Assembly: GCF_902859915.1 (NCBI RefSeq)
Contig: NZ_CADIKK010000006.1
Span: 1 to 64,000 of the forward strand
Origin: Paraburkholderia ultramafica
GTDB taxonomy: Bacteria > Pseudomonadota > Gammaproteobacteria > Burkholderiales > Burkholderiaceae
Direction of reading: 5' to 3'
Length of the DNA stretch: 64,000 bases
Program-made: the position numbers and the translations under genes
Shown: positions 62,442 to 64,000 of the stretch, in pieces
How positions within the stretch are numbered: the first letter of the stretch is position 1
How the letters are laid out: each line of letters begins with the position of its first letter
Notes under the pieces: model-generated
What the model was told of the DNA's origin: nothing
Seen by the model: the letters and a program-made list of their open reading frames with translations, nothing else
Database searches by the model: none

Positions 62442-62921
62442 TCAGTGCGTGACGCGCGTGACGCCGCCGCTGGAGAGAAGCCGCACGCGATCGCCGGCGC
62501 GGAACGATTCGCCGGCGGTGGTTTGCTGCGTGATCGCGCGCATGTCGCCGTTGTCGAGTCGCACGGTGATCTCGACACCCGGGCGCATCGCGACTCTGTT
62601 CTCGACCGCGTTGCCGGCGACCGCACCGCCTATACCGCCGATGATGCCCGTGGCGACCGAGCCGCGGCCGCCGCCGATCGCGCTGCCAGCGAGAGCGCCC
62701 AGCGCGGCGCCGCCGGCCACGCCCAAGCCGCTCGGCTGGCCGTTGTTCGAGCTGATCTGCACGGCGCGCACGCTGTCGACCGTGCCCATGCGGACCGTTT
62801 GTTCGCGCTGTGCCTGCGACGCCGTGAAGACGTCGGGAGAAGTGCTGTTGACCGCGCACCCCGACATGGCCAGCGAACCGGCGATCACGGTGGCGACTAT
62901 CAGGCGACTCGTTGCTCTCAT
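62442..62921 (-). CDS. SlyB-like glycine-zipper lipoprotein
   Basis: 159 residues. Lipoprotein signal peptide ending AMSGC with lipid Cys at about residue 22, then a glycine-zipper 2TM segment (AGGAALGALAGSAIGGG and GIIGGIGGAVAGNAVE), then a beta-rich C-terminal domain VEITVRLDNGDMRAITQ. SlyB-family proteins support outer-membrane stability. It is downstream of the kinase gene on the same strand, 25 bases away, so they may share a transcript. Confidence 0.86.
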   Translation of the reverse strand: MRATSRLIVATVIAGSLAMSGCAVNSTSPDVFTASQAQREQTVRMGTVDSVRAVQISSNNGQPSGLGVAGGAALGALAGSAIGGGRGSVATGIIGGIGGAVAGNAVENRVAMRPGVEITVRLDNGDMRAITQQTTAGESFRAGDRVRLLSSGGVTRVTH

Positions 62922-62946
62922 TCCCTGGCTCCCATAGCTCTCGGTA

Positions 62947-63885
62947 TCAGGGCAGGCTGTATCCGAATGCCTGCTTGAACCGTTCGTTGATCTCCGCCCG
63001 GCTGGGCGCGTAGTTTTGCGGGCCCTGTTGCTCGATCTTCAACGCACCCATCAGACTCGCGAGGCGGCCTGTGGTGGCCCAGCCAAGCTTGTTCTCGATC
63101 CCGTACAGCAAGCCGCCGCGGAAGGCATCGCCACAGCCTGTGGGATCGAGCACCTGCTTGGCCTTGACCGCCGGAATGTCTTCGATACCGCCGGCATGAT
63201 GAATCTGCGCACCCTGTTCGCCGAGCGTGACGATCAACGCTTCGACCTTGCCGGCGATCTGTTCGATCGACCAGCCGGTCTTGTTGCTCACCAGCTTGGC
63301 TTCGTAATCGTTGACAGCTACATACGTGGCAAGTTCAATCATGCGCCGCAGCGTGTCGCCGTCGAACAGCGGCAAGCCCTGGCCCGGATCGAAGATGAAC
63401 GGCACGCCGGCGGCCGCCAGATGCTCGGAATGCTGAATCATGCCGTCGTAGCCGTCCGGCGCGACGATGCCGAGCGTGATGCCTTGCGCTTCGTCAGCGC
63501 GGTTCAGATGCGACTGCATCATCGCGCCCGGATGGAACGCGGTGATCTGATTGTTTTCCAGGTCGGTGGTGATCATCGCCTGCGCCGAGTAGGTGTCCGG
63601 CACGACGAGCACGCTTTGCGTCGACAGGCCGAGTTTCTCGAAGCGGTCGATGTAGAGCTGCGCGTCCACCGAGCCGAGCGTGCCCATGATGCGCGCGTCG
63701 CCGCCCAGCAGATGCAGCGCGTAGCCGATGTTGCCCGCGCAGCCGCCGAACTCGCGGCGCATGGTCGGCACGAGAAAGCTCACGTTCAGGATGTGGACCT
63801 GCTCCGGCAGGATGTGCTCCCGGAAGCGCCCTTCGAAAGTCATGATGTTGTCGTAGGCGAGCGAGCCGCAAATGAGCGTAGCCAA
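62947..63885 (-). CDS. PfkB-family carbohydrate or adenosine kinase
   Basis: 312 residues of the ribokinase fold. Motifs are FGGCAGNIGYALHLLGG (PfkB signature 1 area) and DPTGCGDAFRGGLLYG (signature 2, with the catalytic Asp and the anion hole). Burkholderia homologues are called adenosine kinase; the substrate is not certain. The start is TTG 63885 (MATLICGSLAYDNIM), with AGGA about 9 bases upstream; the frame before it is open but unconserved. Confidence 0.85.
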   Translation of the reverse strand: MATLICGSLAYDNIMTFEGRFREHILPEQVHILNVSFLVPTMRREFGGCAGNIGYALHLLGGDARIMGTLGSVDAQLYIDRFEKLGLSTQSVLVVPDTYSAQAMITTDLENNQITAFHPGAMMQSHLNRADEAQGITLGIVAPDGYDGMIQHSEHLAAAGVPFIFDPGQGLPLFDGDTLRRMIELATYVAVNDYEAKLVSNKTGWSIEQIAGKVEALIVTLGEQGAQIHHAGGIEDIPAVKAKQVLDPTGCGDAFRGGLLYGIENKLGWATTGRLASLMGALKIEQQGPQNYAPSRAEINERFKQAFGYSLP

Positions 63886-63980
63886 GGCGAGCGTTCCTGT
63901 AAAAAACAATTGAAAGATGGCGCGCGACGCTGCGCCAGCGCCGCGCATCACGCGCAGCGCCGGGCTCGTGCGCGAAGGTG

Positions 63981-64000
63981 TTACTTCAGCGCGGCGAGTG
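63981..64000 (-). CDS. possible 3' end of a further minus-strand gene
   Basis: The minus strand reads into a TAA at 63983-63981 after codons for LAALK. A gene entering from beyond the window is possible, but six codons cannot prove it. Confidence 0.25.

Overview
The window is GC-rich housekeeping chromosome from a betaproteobacterium of the Burkholderiaceae, most likely Burkholderia sensu lato (Paraburkholderia-like). This rests on protein sequences and gene order: a complete mraZ-to-ftsZ dcw cluster, a pilB-pilC-pilD-coaE-zapD-yacG block, rplU-rpmA-obgE-proB, a lysine/alanine-repeat histone-like protein and a classical Burkholderia-type porin. No prophage, CRISPR array, secretion cluster, toxin-antitoxin pair or recognisable defence island was found. 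I do not see a previously undescribed multi-gene system. The non-routine signals are regulatory or structural and are listed as findings.

Layout. 1-1850: 3' end of a 5S rRNA (end of an rrn operon), its terminator, then a degenerate IS5-like element (279-1762) with 14-bp inverted repeats and 8-bp direct repeats; its transposase is broken by two 2-bp duplications. 1850-9480: M20 amidohydrolase, a stand-alone molybdopterin oxidoreductase, a long-chain acyl-CoA ligase, a porin and coq7. 9750-27280: the dcw cluster (mraZ rsmH ftsL ftsI murE murF mraY murD ftsW murG murC ddl ftsQ ftsA ftsZ), mostly with overlapping stops and starts, behind a promoter that overlaps four 10-bp-spaced MraZ-type boxes. 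27500-35700: peroxiredoxin, lpxC, dciA-like gene, secA, argJ, a DUF815 ATPase and mutT.

35700-43900 is mainly on the minus strand: yacG, zapD, coaE, the type IV pilus genes pilD/pilC/pilB, a CorC/HlyC-type protein, tRNA-Pro(CGG) and ispB. 44000-51470 is mainly on the plus strand: rplU, rpmA, obgE, proB, then a CNP1-like lipoprotein and rppH on the minus strand, then proS and a MarC protein. 51600-53750 (minus): a hypoxanthine phosphoribosyltransferase with a structured leader, and ffh. 53800-64000: ypjD-like cytochrome c assembly protein, a small zinc-ribbon-like protein, ampD, class Ia ribonucleotide reductase genes nrdA and nrdB, the histone-like gene, a SlyB-like lipoprotein and a PfkB-family kinase.

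How the genes work together. The central theme is the cell envelope and cell cycle: peptidoglycan precursor synthesis (murC-F, ddl, mraY, murG), the divisome (ftsLIWQAZ, zapD), lipid A commitment (lpxC), Sec export (secA, ffh), polyprenyl carrier synthesis (ispB) and peptidoglycan recycling (ampD). The nrdA control region carries two NrdR boxes 31 bp apart followed by three DnaA boxes 12 bp apart, which suggests that dNTP supply is tied to replication initiation.
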